A stretch of 64,000 nt of DNA from a bacterium (GTDB taxonomy: Bacteria; Desulfobacterota; Deferrisomatia; Deferrisomatales; BM512). The notes beneath the pieces were generated by a model. That model saw only the letters and a program-made list of their open reading frames with translations, had not been told where the DNA came from and ran no database searches. A program made the translations under genes and the position numbers. Each line of letters begins with the position of its first letter. Within the stretch, counting starts at the first letter, position 1. The DNA lies in contig SCTA01000005.1 of NCBI GenBank assembly GCA_004322275.1, forward strand, positions 135,817 to 199,816, read 5' to 3'. This document shows, piece by piece, positions 11,194 through 20,228 of this stretch.

Positions 11194-12573
11194 TTGTCCA
11201 AGACAAAATTAAAAACTTACTTTGAGTGCACCGCCTGCGGCGCGCGCCAGCCCAAGTGGATGGGCCGGTGCCCCGACTGCGGCGGCTGGTCCACCGTCGA
11301 GGAGGTGCGCCTCGCGCCTGTGGCCGAGGCCGCCGAGCGCTGGGTGGCGAGGGGCGAGTACGGCTCGCCCGTTCCGATGACGGAGATAGAGGGAGGCAGC
11401 GAGCTTCGCTTCTCCTCCTCCATCGAGGAGCTGGACAGGGTTCTGGGCGGCGGGATAGTCGAGGGCAGCGCGGTGCTGGTGGGCGGCGACCCCGGCATAG
11501 GAAAATCGACCCTCCTTCTCCAGATGCTCCTCGAACTCGGAAAGCGCGGAATGAAGGTCCTCTACGTCTCCGGGGAGGAGTCGGCGCGGCAGATACGGAT
11601 GAGGGCCGACCGCCTCGGCGGGGCCGTGGCCGAGGTTCTTGTCCTCTCCGAGATAGACGTCGACGCGATACTGGCGATACTCGAAAAGGACCGCCCCTCC
11701 GCCGTCGTAATCGACAGCGTGCAGACAATCGTCAGCGCCGGGATATCGGGCGCTCCCGGAACGGTGAGCCAGGTGCGGGAGGTAAGCGCGCGGCTCGTCG
11801 GCTGGGCGAAGGGAAGGGGGCTTCCCCTCTTTCTGGTGGGCCACGTCACCAAGGACGGCTCGCTGGCGGGGCCGAGAGTACTGGAGCACATGGTGGACAC
11901 AGTCCTTTACTTCGAGGGCGACAAGGGACACCCCTTCCGCATCCTTCGCGCCGTGAAGAACCGCTTCGGCTCGACCAACGAGGTGGGCGTTTTCGAGATG
12001 GGCGAGGGCGGCCTTCGCGGAGTCCTGAATCCCTCTTCGCTCTTCATAGCCGAAAGGCCCGAGGGCGCTTCCGGCTCGGCTGTCGTCCCCTGCCTTGAAG
12101 GCACGAGGGTGCTGCTGGTGGAAATACAGGCTCTGGTCGCCCCCCAGACCTTCGGCACCGCCCAGAGAACCGTCTCCGGGGTCGAGCGCAGCCGGGTGCA
12201 GATACTCTCCGCGCTCCTCGACAGGAGGCTGGGGCTCTCCCTCTGCGGACAGGATATCTTCGTAAGCGTTGCGGGCGGCCTTGAGGTCTCCGAGCCCGCC
12301 GGCGACCTCGGCCTCGTCGCCGCCATACTCTCCAGTTACACCAACCGCCCCCTTCCCCAGGACGCCGTCTTTTTCGGCGAGGTGGGGCTCGCCGGGGAGG
12401 TTCGAGGCGTTTCCCGCGCCGAGGACAGGGTGCGCGAGGCGTTGAAGCTTGGCTTTAAAAAGATGATTCTCCCCGCGAGGCAGTCGAAGGAGCTTTCAAA
12501 GAGTCCGGCGGCGAAGGGGGCGGAGCTTCACCCGATAGGAAATCTGGACGAACTGATGGATCTTTTGGCTTAA
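11194..12573 (+). CDS. radA: DNA repair protein RadA/Sms
   Basis: RecA-like branch-migration ATPase that processes recombination intermediates. The best start is TTG at 11194, which places the N-terminal zinc finger at Cys12, Cys15, Cys26 and Cys29. Next come the Walker A box GGDPGIGKST, the RadA-specific KNRFG motif (VKNRFGSTNE) and a C-terminal Lon-protease-like domain with GGLEVSEPAGDLG. Length 459 is standard. It stands alone between a repeat-bearing gap and a tRNA gene. Confidence 0.96.
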   Translation: MSKTKLKTYFECTACGARQPKWMGRCPDCGGWSTVEEVRLAPVAEAAERWVARGEYGSPVPMTEIEGGSELRFSSSIEELDRVLGGGIVEGSAVLVGGDPGIGKSTLLLQMLLELGKRGMKVLYVSGEESARQIRMRADRLGGAVAEVLVLSEIDVDAILAILEKDRPSAVVIDSVQTIVSAGISGAPGTVSQVREVSARLVGWAKGRGLPLFLVGHVTKDGSLAGPRVLEHMVDTVLYFEGDKGHPFRILRAVKNRFGSTNEVGVFEMGEGGLRGVLNPSSLFIAERPEGASGSAVVPCLEGTRVLLVEIQALVAPQTFGTAQRTVSGVERSRVQILSALLDRRLGLSLCGQDIFVSVAGGLEVSEPAGDLGLVAAILSSYTNRPLPQDAVFFGEVGLAGEVRGVSRAEDRVREALKLGFKKMILPARQSKELSKSPAAKGAELHPIGNLDELMDLLA

Positions 12574-12578
12574 TCCGG

Positions 12579-12608
12579 TTGACCGGGGACGCTTCGTTCT
12601 AGTATAAG
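12579..12608 (+). promoter_or_regulatory. Sigma-70 promoter for tRNA-Val(CAC)
   Basis: TTGACC at 12579-12584 and TATAAG at 12603-12608 are separated by 18 bases. The expected transcript start lies a few bases before the tRNA 5' end at 12620. Confidence 0.6.
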
Positions 12609-12619
12609 CAGGGGCTCAC

Positions 12620-12694
12620 GGGCGATTAGCTCAGCGGTAGAGCACTGGCCTCACATGCCAGGGGTCGCAGGTTCAAACCCTGCATCGCCCACCA
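12620..12694 (+). tRNA. tRNA-Val (anticodon CAC)
   Basis: Seven-base acceptor stem GGGCGAT/ATCGCCC, D arm with AGCTCAGCGGTAGAGC, anticodon stem CTGGC/GCCAG around loop CTCACAT, T arm with GGTTCAAACC, and an encoded CCA. The anticodon CAC reads GUG valine codons. Confidence 0.96.
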
Positions 12695-12705
12695 ATGCCA
12701 GCATC

Positions 12706-12734
12706 GGGCTCCGGTAACCTCCGGAGCCCTTTTT
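12706..12734 (+). terminator. Rho-independent terminator after tRNA-Val
   Basis: Perfect nine-base stem GGGCTCCGG/CCGGAGCCC with a six-base loop, followed by TTTTT. It sits 12 bases after the tRNA and 20 bases before the helicase start. Confidence 0.9.
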
Positions 12735-12754
12735 AATTTGCGGATACCCCGAAG

Positions 12755-14755
12755 ATGGCAAGGCGCGAAGGACTGAATCCCGAACAGCAGGAAGCCGTGA
12801 ACCACGGCGAGGGGCCGCTGCTGGTTCTCGCCGGGGCGGGCAGCGGAAAGACGCGCGTCATCACCTGCCGCATAGCCCGCCTCATCGGGCGCGGCACCGA
12901 CCCCTCGCGAATCCTCGCCCTCTCCTTCACCAACAAGGCCGCGAGGGAGATGGAGGGGCGCGTTAAGGCGCTGGTCGGAGAGAAGACCGCCGAGGGCGTG
13001 ACGATCTCCACCTTCCATTCTCTAGGGCTTAAAATCCTCAAGGCCGAAGGGAAACGCATCGGCCTCGCCCACGGTTTTTCCCTTCTCTCCGAGGGGGAGA
13101 GGCGGTCGATGATAACCCAGCTGGTGCGAGATCTCTCCCTCCCGGTGGACCCCTCCCTTCTCGGCGAGACAATCTCGCTCTGGAAAAACGACGCGAAGAC
13201 CCCGGAAGAGGCGCTTGAGACCGAATCCCGAGAGCTTCGCCCCCTCGCCGAAGCCTACTCCATCTACGAAAAGCTCCTCCGGGCCCAGGCCGCCGCCGAT
13301 TTCGACGACCTTCTGCTCCTCCCTCTCCGCATCCTCCGGCGCTATGTTGACGCCGCGAACTCGTGGAAGGGGAAATTCTCCCACATACTGGTGGACGAGT
13401 ATCAGGACACCAACCTCGTCCAGTTCGAGCTTTTGCGCCAGCTTTCCTCGGACAGCGGCAACATCTGCGTCGTCGGCGACGACGATCAGGCGATCTACGG
13501 CTGGCGCGGTGCGAGGGTGGAGCTAATTCTGAAATTCCCCGAGCACTTCCCCGGCGCCAGAACCATCGTCCTCGACCGCAACTACCGTTCGACGCCCACG
13601 ATACTCGACAGCGCCAACGCGGTGGTCGAAAAGCTGGTCTCGCGCCACCCCAAGAAATTGCGGGCGGAGGGCAAAAAGGGAGAACTGCTCGGCTTCATAG
13701 AGGCCGAAGACGAAAGCGACGAGGCCGAAAGGGTGGTCTCGGCGATACTGGCCGACCGCTTCCGCCGGGGGAGGCCGTGGAGCCACTACGCGGTGCTCTA
13801 CCGGACCAACGGTCAGTCACGGCCCTTCGAGATGGCGCTACGGGCGCAGAACCTCCCCCACACGGTCGTGGGCGGTACGCGCTTTTTCGACCGCAAGGAG
13901 GTGCGCGACCTCATCAGCTATTTAAAGGTGATGAACAATCTCTCCGACGACGCCAGCCTGCTCAGAATAGCCAACGTCCCCCGGCGCGGCCTCGGCCACC
14001 AGACCCTTCTGTCCCTCGGGGAAAAGGCCAAGAGCGCCGGGAAGCCCTTCTTCTACATTCTCTCCGAAGAGGCGAAGTCGATAGCCAACGGACCGGCGAG
14101 AAACGGCGCTCTCTCCCTGCTCGACCTCGTCGGAAGGTGGAGGGCGAGGTTCCAGAGTGAGGGGCTGACCCCCGACGGCCTCACCCAGTTTATCTCCGAA
14201 GCCAGGTTCAGGGAGGAGATAGCCGCCTCCTATGAATCGCCGAGGGCGATAGAGCTTCGCACCGCCCTCCTCATGGAGATGGTCGAGGCGGTGGCGGCGT
14301 GCGGGAGGGGGAAGGGAAAGCTCCAGATCGGCGCTTTTCTCGAATCGGTGACCCTCGACCCCCCGAACAACAGAGACGACGAGGAGACGGAGGGTATAAC
14401 CCTTATGACCCTCCACTCCGCCAAGGGACTGGAGTTCCCCGTCGTCTTCCTCTGCGGCATGGAGGAGGGGCTCTTGCCGATGAACCCCGACAGGGGGAGC
14501 CCGGAGAGCATCGACGAGGAGAGAAGGCTCTGCTACGTCGGCATGACGAGGGCGAAGGAAAAGCTCTATCTCTCGCGGGCTCTTTCCAGAAACCGCAGGG
14601 GTTCTAAAAAGCGCGCCGAGCCCTCGCGCTACCTCCACGACGTCCCGGTGGAGCTAACCGAGCGCGGCGGAGCGCAGCCCGAGCGCAGCGAAGAGGAAAA
14701 CGCGCAGATGGCGAAGAATTTCTTCGCCGAGATGATGAGAAAGCTGGAGGAGTGA
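12755..14755 (+). CDS. rep: Rep/UvrD-family superfamily 1 DNA helicase
   Basis: ATP-dependent 3'-5' helicase of 666 residues. Motif I GAGSGKT (near residue 30), motif II DEYQDT, motif III GDDDQAIYGWRGA, motif V/VI segments TLHSAKGLEFP and RRLCYVGMTRAK are all intact. Sequence details such as ISLWKNDAKTPEEAL and the IDEERRLCYVG stretch resemble E. coli Rep more than UvrD or PcrA. The ATG start at 12755 follows the tRNA terminator. A short acidic tail ends next to the PH-domain gene, whose start is nine bases beyond an overlapping GTG. Confidence 0.9.
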   Translation: MARREGLNPEQQEAVNHGEGPLLVLAGAGSGKTRVITCRIARLIGRGTDPSRILALSFTNKAAREMEGRVKALVGEKTAEGVTISTFHSLGLKILKAEGKRIGLAHGFSLLSEGERRSMITQLVRDLSLPVDPSLLGETISLWKNDAKTPEEALETESRELRPLAEAYSIYEKLLRAQAAADFDDLLLLPLRILRRYVDAANSWKGKFSHILVDEYQDTNLVQFELLRQLSSDSGNICVVGDDDQAIYGWRGARVELILKFPEHFPGARTIVLDRNYRSTPTILDSANAVVEKLVSRHPKKLRAEGKKGELLGFIEAEDESDEAERVVSAILADRFRRGRPWSHYAVLYRTNGQSRPFEMALRAQNLPHTVVGGTRFFDRKEVRDLISYLKVMNNLSDDASLLRIANVPRRGLGHQTLLSLGEKAKSAGKPFFYILSEEAKSIANGPARNGALSLLDLVGRWRARFQSEGLTPDGLTQFISEARFREEIAASYESPRAIELRTALLMEMVEAVAACGRGKGKLQIGAFLESVTLDPPNNRDDEETEGITLMTLHSAKGLEFPVVFLCGMEEGLLPMNPDRGSPESIDEERRLCYVGMTRAKEKLYLSRALSRNRRGSKKRAEPSRYLHDVPVELTERGGAQPERSEEENAQMAKNFFAEMMRKLEE

Positions 14756-14760
14756 GAGCG

Positions 14761-15390
14761 ATGAGGACAGATTTGAATCTTCCCGCCCAGTTCGGAGCGG
14801 TAAAGGACGACGACGAGCAGCTTCTGTGGGTCGGGAAGCCAAACTTCACCGTCTTCATGCTCACGGGGGTGCCGTTCCTGATAATCGGCCTTCTCTGGGG
14901 GGCGTTCGACTTCTTTTTCGCGACCAAAATGTTTTCCGGCGATTCCAACGCGCCCTTGTTCTTCGCGGTGCCCTTTTTGCTCCTCCATTCCGCCCCCTGC
15001 TGGCTCGGCATAGCCAACATGGTGCGGCTCTTCCTCGTCCACGGGAATACTTTTTACGCGGTCACCACAAAAAGACTGATGCTGCGAAGCGGCTTTTGGG
15101 GAACGGACTTCAAGACCGTGGATTACGACAAAATCGCGGACATGGAAGTGAACGTGGGACCGGTTGAAAACAGCCTCTGCGTCGGGACTATCAGGGCTTT
15201 TTCCGGCAACACCACCTCGAAGGGCGGCCGCATCTACGACAGCTTCATCGGAATCCAGCAGCCTTACGAGGTCTTCAAGAAGATCAAGGGAATCTCCGTG
15301 GACGTCAAGACCGACTGGAACTACCCCAACGCCATAAGACCCGAGACGAATCCGGGGTACGGGACGAAGTACGAGAAGAAGGCGGAGTAG
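14761..15390 (+). CDS. Bacterial PH-domain membrane protein
   Basis: A protein of about 209 residues with two adjacent membrane helices (VFMLTGVPFLIIGLLWGAF and the LFFAVPFLLLHS region) followed by a bacterial PH domain of the YdbS/YdbT type. The phrase TFYAVTTKRLMLRSGF is the usual first strand of this domain, and YDKIADMEVNVGP follows. The ATG at 14761 lies nine bases after GGAGGAG in the end of the helicase gene. Function is unknown; such proteins are thought to work at the inner membrane. It runs convergently to the DUF5989 gene. Confidence 0.75.
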   Translation: MRTDLNLPAQFGAVKDDDEQLLWVGKPNFTVFMLTGVPFLIIGLLWGAFDFFFATKMFSGDSNAPLFFAVPFLLLHSAPCWLGIANMVRLFLVHGNTFYAVTTKRLMLRSGFWGTDFKTVDYDKIADMEVNVGPVENSLCVGTIRAFSGNTTSKGGRIYDSFIGIQQPYEVFKKIKGISVDVKTDWNYPNAIRPETNPGYGTKYEKKAE

Positions 15391-15428
15391 GGGGTGCAAG
15401 GGGGTCACTTAGTACAATAAATACTCGG

Positions 15429-15632
15429 TCAAAACAGTGTGTATATGAACGGAGCGGCGCCGGAACCGGCGAGCAGGATCAAGAAGCTCAGGATCAGCAT
15501 CATGATAAGGGCGGGGATGAGCCACCATTTTTTATTGTGCGCCAGCAGAGAGAGGAGTTCCCTAAAAAAACCCGGCGCTTTTTTTTCGGACAATCTGGCC
15601 ATCTCATCTTCATCGTTATGAATGCCGGACAT
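15429..15632 (-). CDS. DUF5989/SxtK-like small membrane protein
   Basis: A 67-residue protein with a polar N-terminus and one C-terminal membrane helix. The motif LAHNKKWWLIPALIMMLI followed by GSGAAPFIYTLF at the extreme C-terminus is characteristic of the DUF5989 family, which includes SxtK of saxitoxin clusters. ATG at 15632 follows GGAG by about eight bases. It is the last gene of the SGNH-carbamoyltransferase cassette, 15 bases downstream of the fusion gene. The family's biochemical role is unknown; the consistent company of carbamoyltransferases and SxtJ suggests they act together at the membrane. Confidence 0.85.
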   Translation of the reverse strand: MSGIHNDEDEMARLSEKKAPGFFRELLSLLAHNKKWWLIPALIMMLILSFLILLAGSGAAPFIYTLF

Positions 15633-15647
15633 AGGCCTGTCTCCAAA

Positions 15648-17912
15648 TCAGAACTTGCGAAACCAGCGGCCGGGGTCGTCGGACTGTTGCCGTGGAGCCC
15701 AGTAGCTGCTTTGACGCGAGTTGATTTTCCTCGACAGCGGATCACGACCAAACAGTTTGATAGCCAGGCTGACGGGGGTTATGACAAAAAAGTAAACCAT
15801 TGACATGGCAAGCGTTGAAACCGCCAGCCCGATTGGTGCGGTTACAAGGTTTAGCGCCATGTACGCCAACCTCATCTTGTCCGGGCGATAAAGACCAATC
15901 GTCAATGACAGCAGCGCTGATGTCCACAGGGCTATCGTAGCGGGAAAGACACCGGGTAGGCGGCAAAGCAACGCGCCTGCCGCAACAAGAAACAGCGGCA
16001 TCCAGACCGCCGAAAACAGCCTGAGTTCACTTCCGGAGGGATTTTGGCTCATCGCGAACAGGCTGCTTTCAAGCCAGCGCCGGGAGCGGTTGCTCTTTTC
16101 CCCGCCGTTTGCTCCGGCAAGGGGAGGTTGTTCCTCGCGCATCAGCAGATAATCTTCGATTATCATCGCATCCATTTGAGTGGACAAAAAACAGCGATAA
16201 GCATCTTCGGGGGTGCATACTATGGGCTGGCCTCTCACATTAAAACTTGTATTTACAAGGGCGCTGCACCCCGTCCGCTCCGAAAACCGTTCAAGAAGCC
16301 TGTAAAAACGCCCGTGTCTGCCATTGTCAACGGTTTGCACTCTGGTGGAGCAGTTCACATGAGTAACCGCCGGTATGAGAGACCTCGCGGCCGGGAGTTT
16401 ATCAAAGCCGCAGAGACCCTGTTGTTCGCGAGTGAGCGTTAATCGCTTCGAGGAGTCCACGTCCGTCACCATCAGCATGTACGGCCCCGCCGGTTCGTCC
16501 GGTTTCATTTCAAAATAATCGCCCGCCGCGCTTTTGAGTACCGAGGCCGCGAAGGGCCGGAACGATTCCCGGAATTTGATTTTCCGGTTCATAAACCCCT
16601 GCATTTTATCGGAGCGAGGGTCCCCCAGTATGGAGCGGTTCCCCAGCGCTCTGGGACCGTACTCCATTCTGCCCTGGAACCAGCCGAGAACCTTTCCCCC
16701 TTCAAGCAGGCGCACCGCTTCGTCCAAAAGTTCGGTCTCGGAGTCGTACAGCCTGTATTTAGCGTTATTTGACTCAAGAAGGCTTTCTACCGCCTCGTTG
16801 TCAAAACGGGGTCCAAGCAACGACCCCATTTGGGAGTCTCCCGGCTCGGGGCGTCTCCGGTTGCCGATCATCTGGTGCCAGATCAGAAGCGCAACTCCCA
16901 GTGCTCCTCCGGCGTCGTCAGAGGCGGGCTGGATCCACACCTCTTTGAAAGGCCCCTCCCGTATGATGCGGCCGTTTGCAACGCAGTTGAGCGCCACTCC
17001 TCCCGCCATGCAAAGATTTTGCGCGTTCGTAAGCGAATGCAGATGACGAACCATCCGCAAAAGTATCTCCTCGGCTACAACCTGTACGGAAGCTGCCATA
17101 TCCATCTCGCGCCGGGTTACAGGCATGCCTTTTCTGCGCGGCGGGCCGCCGAAGAGCTTGTCGAACCTTTCCGAGGTCATCTTCAGGCCCTGGCAGTAAT
17201 CGAAAAAAGACATATCCATGCGAAATGAGCCGTCTTCCTTCAGGTCGATCAGCTTTTCCAGGATCAGGCCGGCATAACGGGGCTCTCCGTAGGGCGCCAG
17301 CCCCATCAACTTATATTCTCCGGAATTTACGGTAAAGCCGCAGTGATAGGTGAACGCCGAGTACAGAAGGCCCAGGGAATGAGGAAAATGCATCGTGCTG
17401 GTAAGAGATATGCTGTTGCCTTTGCCGAGTCCCAGCGCCGCCGTCGCCCATTCTCCAACCCCGTCGACGGTCAGTATGGCGGCCTCTTCAAAAGGAGATG
17501 GGAAAAAGGCGCTGGCTGCGTGCGATTCGTGGTGCTCAGCGAAGACGAAACGTTTCTTGTAGCCTTCGCCGACAGCTGATCGCAGCTCCCTTTCGAGGGA
17601 AAAGTTTTTTCTGAGCCAGGAGGGGACTCCTTTTAAAAATGACGGGAACCCGGCTGGCGCAACGGAGTGATAAGTGCTTAGCAGCCTGTCCAGTTTCATC
17701 AGAGGCTTTTCGTAAAAGCCCACAAAATCCAGGTCGGCCGCCGTCACGCATCCTTCCTGCAGGCAATATCTTATCGCATTGACCGGCAGGGAAGCATCGT
17801 GCTTTATCCGGGTAAAACGTTCCTCCTGGGCTGCGGCGATTATCCGCCCGTCAACGACAAGCGCGGCTGCAGAGTCATGATACAGAGCCGAAATTCCGAG
17901 GATCGCAGTCAT
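15648..17912 (-). CDS. Carbamoyltransferase fused to SxtJ-like membrane domain
   Basis: A 754-residue fusion. Residues ~1-600 are a NodU/TobZ/SxtI-type O-carbamoyltransferase. The Kae1-like part has HHESH (127-131), which supplies the metal-binding histidines, and LTVDGVGEWA. The YrdC-like part has GRMEYGPRALGNRSI, KFRESFRPFA and NTSFNVRGQP. Such enzymes move carbamoyl from carbamoyl phosphate through carbamoyl-AMP to a hydroxyl. Residues ~625-754 contain three or four membrane helices and match the layout of SxtJ, which is usually a separate protein. The acceptor is unknown. Neighbours are an SGNH hydrolase upstream and DUF5989 downstream on the same strand. Confidence 0.88.
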   Translation of the reverse strand: MTAILGISALYHDSAAALVVDGRIIAAAQEERFTRIKHDASLPVNAIRYCLQEGCVTAADLDFVGFYEKPLMKLDRLLSTYHSVAPAGFPSFLKGVPSWLRKNFSLERELRSAVGEGYKKRFVFAEHHESHAASAFFPSPFEEAAILTVDGVGEWATAALGLGKGNSISLTSTMHFPHSLGLLYSAFTYHCGFTVNSGEYKLMGLAPYGEPRYAGLILEKLIDLKEDGSFRMDMSFFDYCQGLKMTSERFDKLFGGPPRRKGMPVTRREMDMAASVQVVAEEILLRMVRHLHSLTNAQNLCMAGGVALNCVANGRIIREGPFKEVWIQPASDDAGGALGVALLIWHQMIGNRRRPEPGDSQMGSLLGPRFDNEAVESLLESNNAKYRLYDSETELLDEAVRLLEGGKVLGWFQGRMEYGPRALGNRSILGDPRSDKMQGFMNRKIKFRESFRPFAASVLKSAAGDYFEMKPDEPAGPYMLMVTDVDSSKRLTLTREQQGLCGFDKLPAARSLIPAVTHVNCSTRVQTVDNGRHGRFYRLLERFSERTGCSALVNTSFNVRGQPIVCTPEDAYRCFLSTQMDAMIIEDYLLMREEQPPLAGANGGEKSNRSRRWLESSLFAMSQNPSGSELRLFSAVWMPLFLVAAGALLCRLPGVFPATIALWTSALLSLTIGLYRPDKMRLAYMALNLVTAPIGLAVSTLAMSMVYFFVITPVSLAIKLFGRDPLSRKINSRQSSYWAPRQQSDDPGRWFRKF

Positions 17913-17991
17913 CTACACATACGGCAGGTATTGGAGGTTCGGAGAGCGGCGGACCCGGCCAGCGGCCATAAACGCTTCATGGCTTTTCGCC

Positions 17992-19137
17992 TTACCGGCT
18001 TCCGGTGAACGCTTCGGGAGGAGGGGCATCTTTTGAGGAAATGACAAACTCCAGGAATGGCGAGATATTTTTCGCTACCAGATCATGCCCGGAGGTGGTC
18101 AGATGACACCAGTCCGTGAAAATCGGCATGCTGTTAATGTTTTCCCTGAACGCCGGCAGCAAGTCATGGAAGAAAAACCTGTTCTTTACGGAAAGGGTTT
18201 CCAGATTGCGCTGCGGGTAATCCTCCGTGTAATCCGTCAAAGTTTGAAAGATCACGGGGAAGGATACCACGACAACCTGAAAGTCATATTCGCGAGAAAG
18301 ACGGTTCAGCCTGTCGAATTGTTCCTCTATAACTCGCCATTTTCCGGGCTGCCATGCAACCCCCCAGTCTTTTTCAGCCGAAGCGGCATAGCGAAGAAAT
18401 GCCTCTCTGTTTGTCTGAATGTCCGGCGGGGGATCGAACCTTGTCCATTCAACCACGCTATAGTCCTGCAGATTGTTTTCGTACTGGCGCTTCTTGTAAG
18501 CCCTGTAAATCGTCTCGGCCAGCACGCTGTTCCTCCTGATAAATCCGGGATTCGCCAGACAGGCTGCGAAGCGATCGGGTAAATTCAGATCATTTAAATA
18601 AAAAGCAACTACTACCATATCGGGTTTAAGCTTGAGTCCTTGCTGTTCCAGTATGTCAATTTCGTCTTTAGTGCCTATGCCGTCTGCACCCGCGTTAATG
18701 ACCTGGACGTCCCGCTTGTTTTTAAGAATGCTTTCCACCTTGTAAACAAAGGTATTATCTATCGGCTGGTCGTCGGCCAATGTGATGGAATCACCGAGGA
18801 CGATGATTCGCTTGCCCTTTTTTTCTTTTTCGATATTGCTGCCCCGGAAGCCATCGGAATTTATATTTATAGGTACATCAAGCCCGCTTCTGAAATGATT
18901 TTTGATAATTACGTTGCTGTTTGGAATCAAGCGCCTTCCGCTCACACTGTCAATATAATAGCTGTAATCGCCCTGCGAATAAACGCCCGAAACGCCGGGC
19001 GTGTTTACCCTGATTATATAGGGAGAGGTCATCCTTGCATACAGTTCAAACAGTACTATAATTACGACTACGGAGCCAGTGGCGGCCAGTATCAGTATGA
19101 GACTTTTATTTCTCCCTGATAGATGCTTCTTGCCCAA
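17992..19137 (-). CDS. Membrane-anchored SGNH hydrolase
   Basis: A 381-residue protein with one N-terminal membrane helix (~12-32) and an SGNH/GDSL-type esterase domain outside. All four blocks are visible: GDSIT (115-119), the glycine block NAGADGIGT, the Asn block with FYLNDLN (Asn182), and DWCH (Asp342, His345). These enzymes usually add or remove acyl groups on glycans or lipids. It is first in the cassette with the carbamoyltransferase-SxtJ fusion 79 bases downstream. This gene and its upstream flank are clearly more AT-rich than the surrounding DNA, suggesting transfer. The substrate cannot be read from the sequence. Confidence 0.82.
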   Translation of the reverse strand: MGKKHLSGRNKSLILILAATGSVVVIIVLFELYARMTSPYIIRVNTPGVSGVYSQGDYSYYIDSVSGRRLIPNSNVIIKNHFRSGLDVPININSDGFRGSNIEKEKKGKRIIVLGDSITLADDQPIDNTFVYKVESILKNKRDVQVINAGADGIGTKDEIDILEQQGLKLKPDMVVVAFYLNDLNLPDRFAACLANPGFIRRNSVLAETIYRAYKKRQYENNLQDYSVVEWTRFDPPPDIQTNREAFLRYAASAEKDWGVAWQPGKWRVIEEQFDRLNRLSREYDFQVVVVSFPVIFQTLTDYTEDYPQRNLETLSVKNRFFFHDLLPAFRENINSMPIFTDWCHLTTSGHDLVAKNISPFLEFVISSKDAPPPEAFTGSR

Positions 19138-19353
19138 TACAATCCCTCGCCCTAAAGGCTAATATGCCAAATACCTGCTAATGTCCGGCTCTTTGTAATA
19201 TTAAACATCTTTTATGAATACTATAAACTCTAAGACTTAAAACTACTCTTAAATATACCATGTTCTTAAAATTTGAGAAAAGAAAAACCGTCAACGCCAT
19301 AGTTCGGGCGGTGCTCCCTGCGAAGGACACCCACAAGGACACCCGGCAAACCA
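19138..19353. other. AT-rich upstream region of the carbamoyltransferase cassette
   Basis: About 215 bases with low GC content (especially 19190-19280) between the SGNH gene and the tRNA-Leu terminator. No gene was recognised. It presumably holds the cassette's promoter, but no pair of boxes is good enough to call. Confidence 0.35.
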
Positions 19354-19384
19354 AAGGGGTTACGGTCAAAAACCGTAACCCCTT
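19354..19384 (-). terminator. Terminator of tRNA-Leu
   Basis: Arms AAGGGGTTACGGT and ACCGTAACCCCTT form a perfect stem around a short loop. It lies ten bases beyond the tRNA-Leu 3' end. The same sort of hairpin follows tRNA-Pro(GGG) in this window. Confidence 0.75.
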
Positions 19385-19393
19385 GTTATTGCT

Positions 19394-19480
19394 TGGTGCC
19401 CGGGACGAGGGTCGAACTCGTACGCCCTTTCAGGCAAGGGATTTTAAGTCCCTTGTGTCTGCCTATTCCACCACCCGGGC
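19394..19480 (-). tRNA. tRNA-Leu (anticodon TAA)
   Basis: Class II tRNA of 87 bases with acceptor GCCCGGG/CCCGGGC, a long variable arm, anticodon stem AAGGGA/TCCCTT with loop CTTAAAA, T loop GTTCGAC and encoded CCA. Anticodon TAA reads UUA/UUG leucine codons. Confidence 0.95.
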
Positions 19481-19569
19481 AATAAGTGGGTTATTTTTGT
19501 TTTGCCTTTTTTATTTTACAAGATTGTGTCACAAACGCCTTGGTCTTTAAACGGTTAAGAGTCGGAGCG

Positions 19570-20202
19570 ATGCAAAAGATTCTGGTTTTTCAGCGATGCG
19601 GCCTCGGGGCCGGAAAAGTGAAGGGTATCGGGGAGTTTGGCCGTGATATCGCGCTGACCGTCGTCGATGCCGGAAGCCCCTCGGCACCCATCGTGGATGA
19701 CCCGGAGAGCTATTTTCCGAAAAACGCCGACGAACTTATCGCGGATGCCGACCTCGTCCTCGACCACCTCTACCACCCCGACCTTTCGGGGTTTCTCCTC
19801 GATAGGGCGAAGGCCTTGGGCAAGGAGGTTATCGCCACCGGTCGCAAGATTCCCGGCGCGGTTTCCCCCTGCACCTGCTGCTCACTGGGGCGCATAGAGC
19901 GGCTCGGCTCTTACGCCGAGCAGTTCGGCGCGCCGGAGTTCGAGGTGGAGGTAGACGGCGAGGGGAGAATAGCAAGTATCAGAGTTCTTCGCGGTGCTCC
20001 CTGCGGGGCCACCTGGGAGGCGGCGAAGGCGGTAATCGGCCTCACCGTGGAGGAGGCCCTCCCCCGCATCGGGCTGGCGACCCAGTTCAACTGTTTCGCC
20101 AAAACCAGCGCCAACCTCTACCTGCAAAACCCCCTGCACGTAGCCGGTGAAATCCACACAGCGGCGCTCGAACACGCCATCGAGAAGAACGAAGACGCTT
20201 AG
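19570..20202 (+). CDS. DUF166 family protein
   Basis: A 210-residue cytosolic protein matching the DUF166 pattern: N-terminal MQKILVFQRCGLGAGKVKG, a middle HLYHPDLSGFLLDRAK segment, and a cysteine-rich SPCTCCSLGR. The family is best known from methanogens and anaerobic bacteria. It has been labelled thymidylate-synthase-like without biochemical proof. ATG at 19570 follows GGAG; a longer frame beginning at 19486 would run into the tRNA promoter region. The CxCC motif and later Cys (RGAPCGATW, QFNCF) could bind a metal or iron-sulfur centre, but that is only inference. Confidence 0.75.
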   Translation: MQKILVFQRCGLGAGKVKGIGEFGRDIALTVVDAGSPSAPIVDDPESYFPKNADELIADADLVLDHLYHPDLSGFLLDRAKALGKEVIATGRKIPGAVSPCTCCSLGRIERLGSYAEQFGAPEFEVEVDGEGRIASIRVLRGAPCGATWEAAKAVIGLTVEEALPRIGLATQFNCFAKTSANLYLQNPLHVAGEIHTAALEHAIEKNEDA

Positions 20203-20228
20203 GCTGCTCAAAAGAGATAGCGAGCCCC

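Noticed and set aside
19354-19480. tRNA-Leu as an insertion site for the carbamoyltransferase cassette
   Set aside because: I looked for a second copy of the tRNA-Leu 3' end near 15.4 kb and found none; there is no integrase there.
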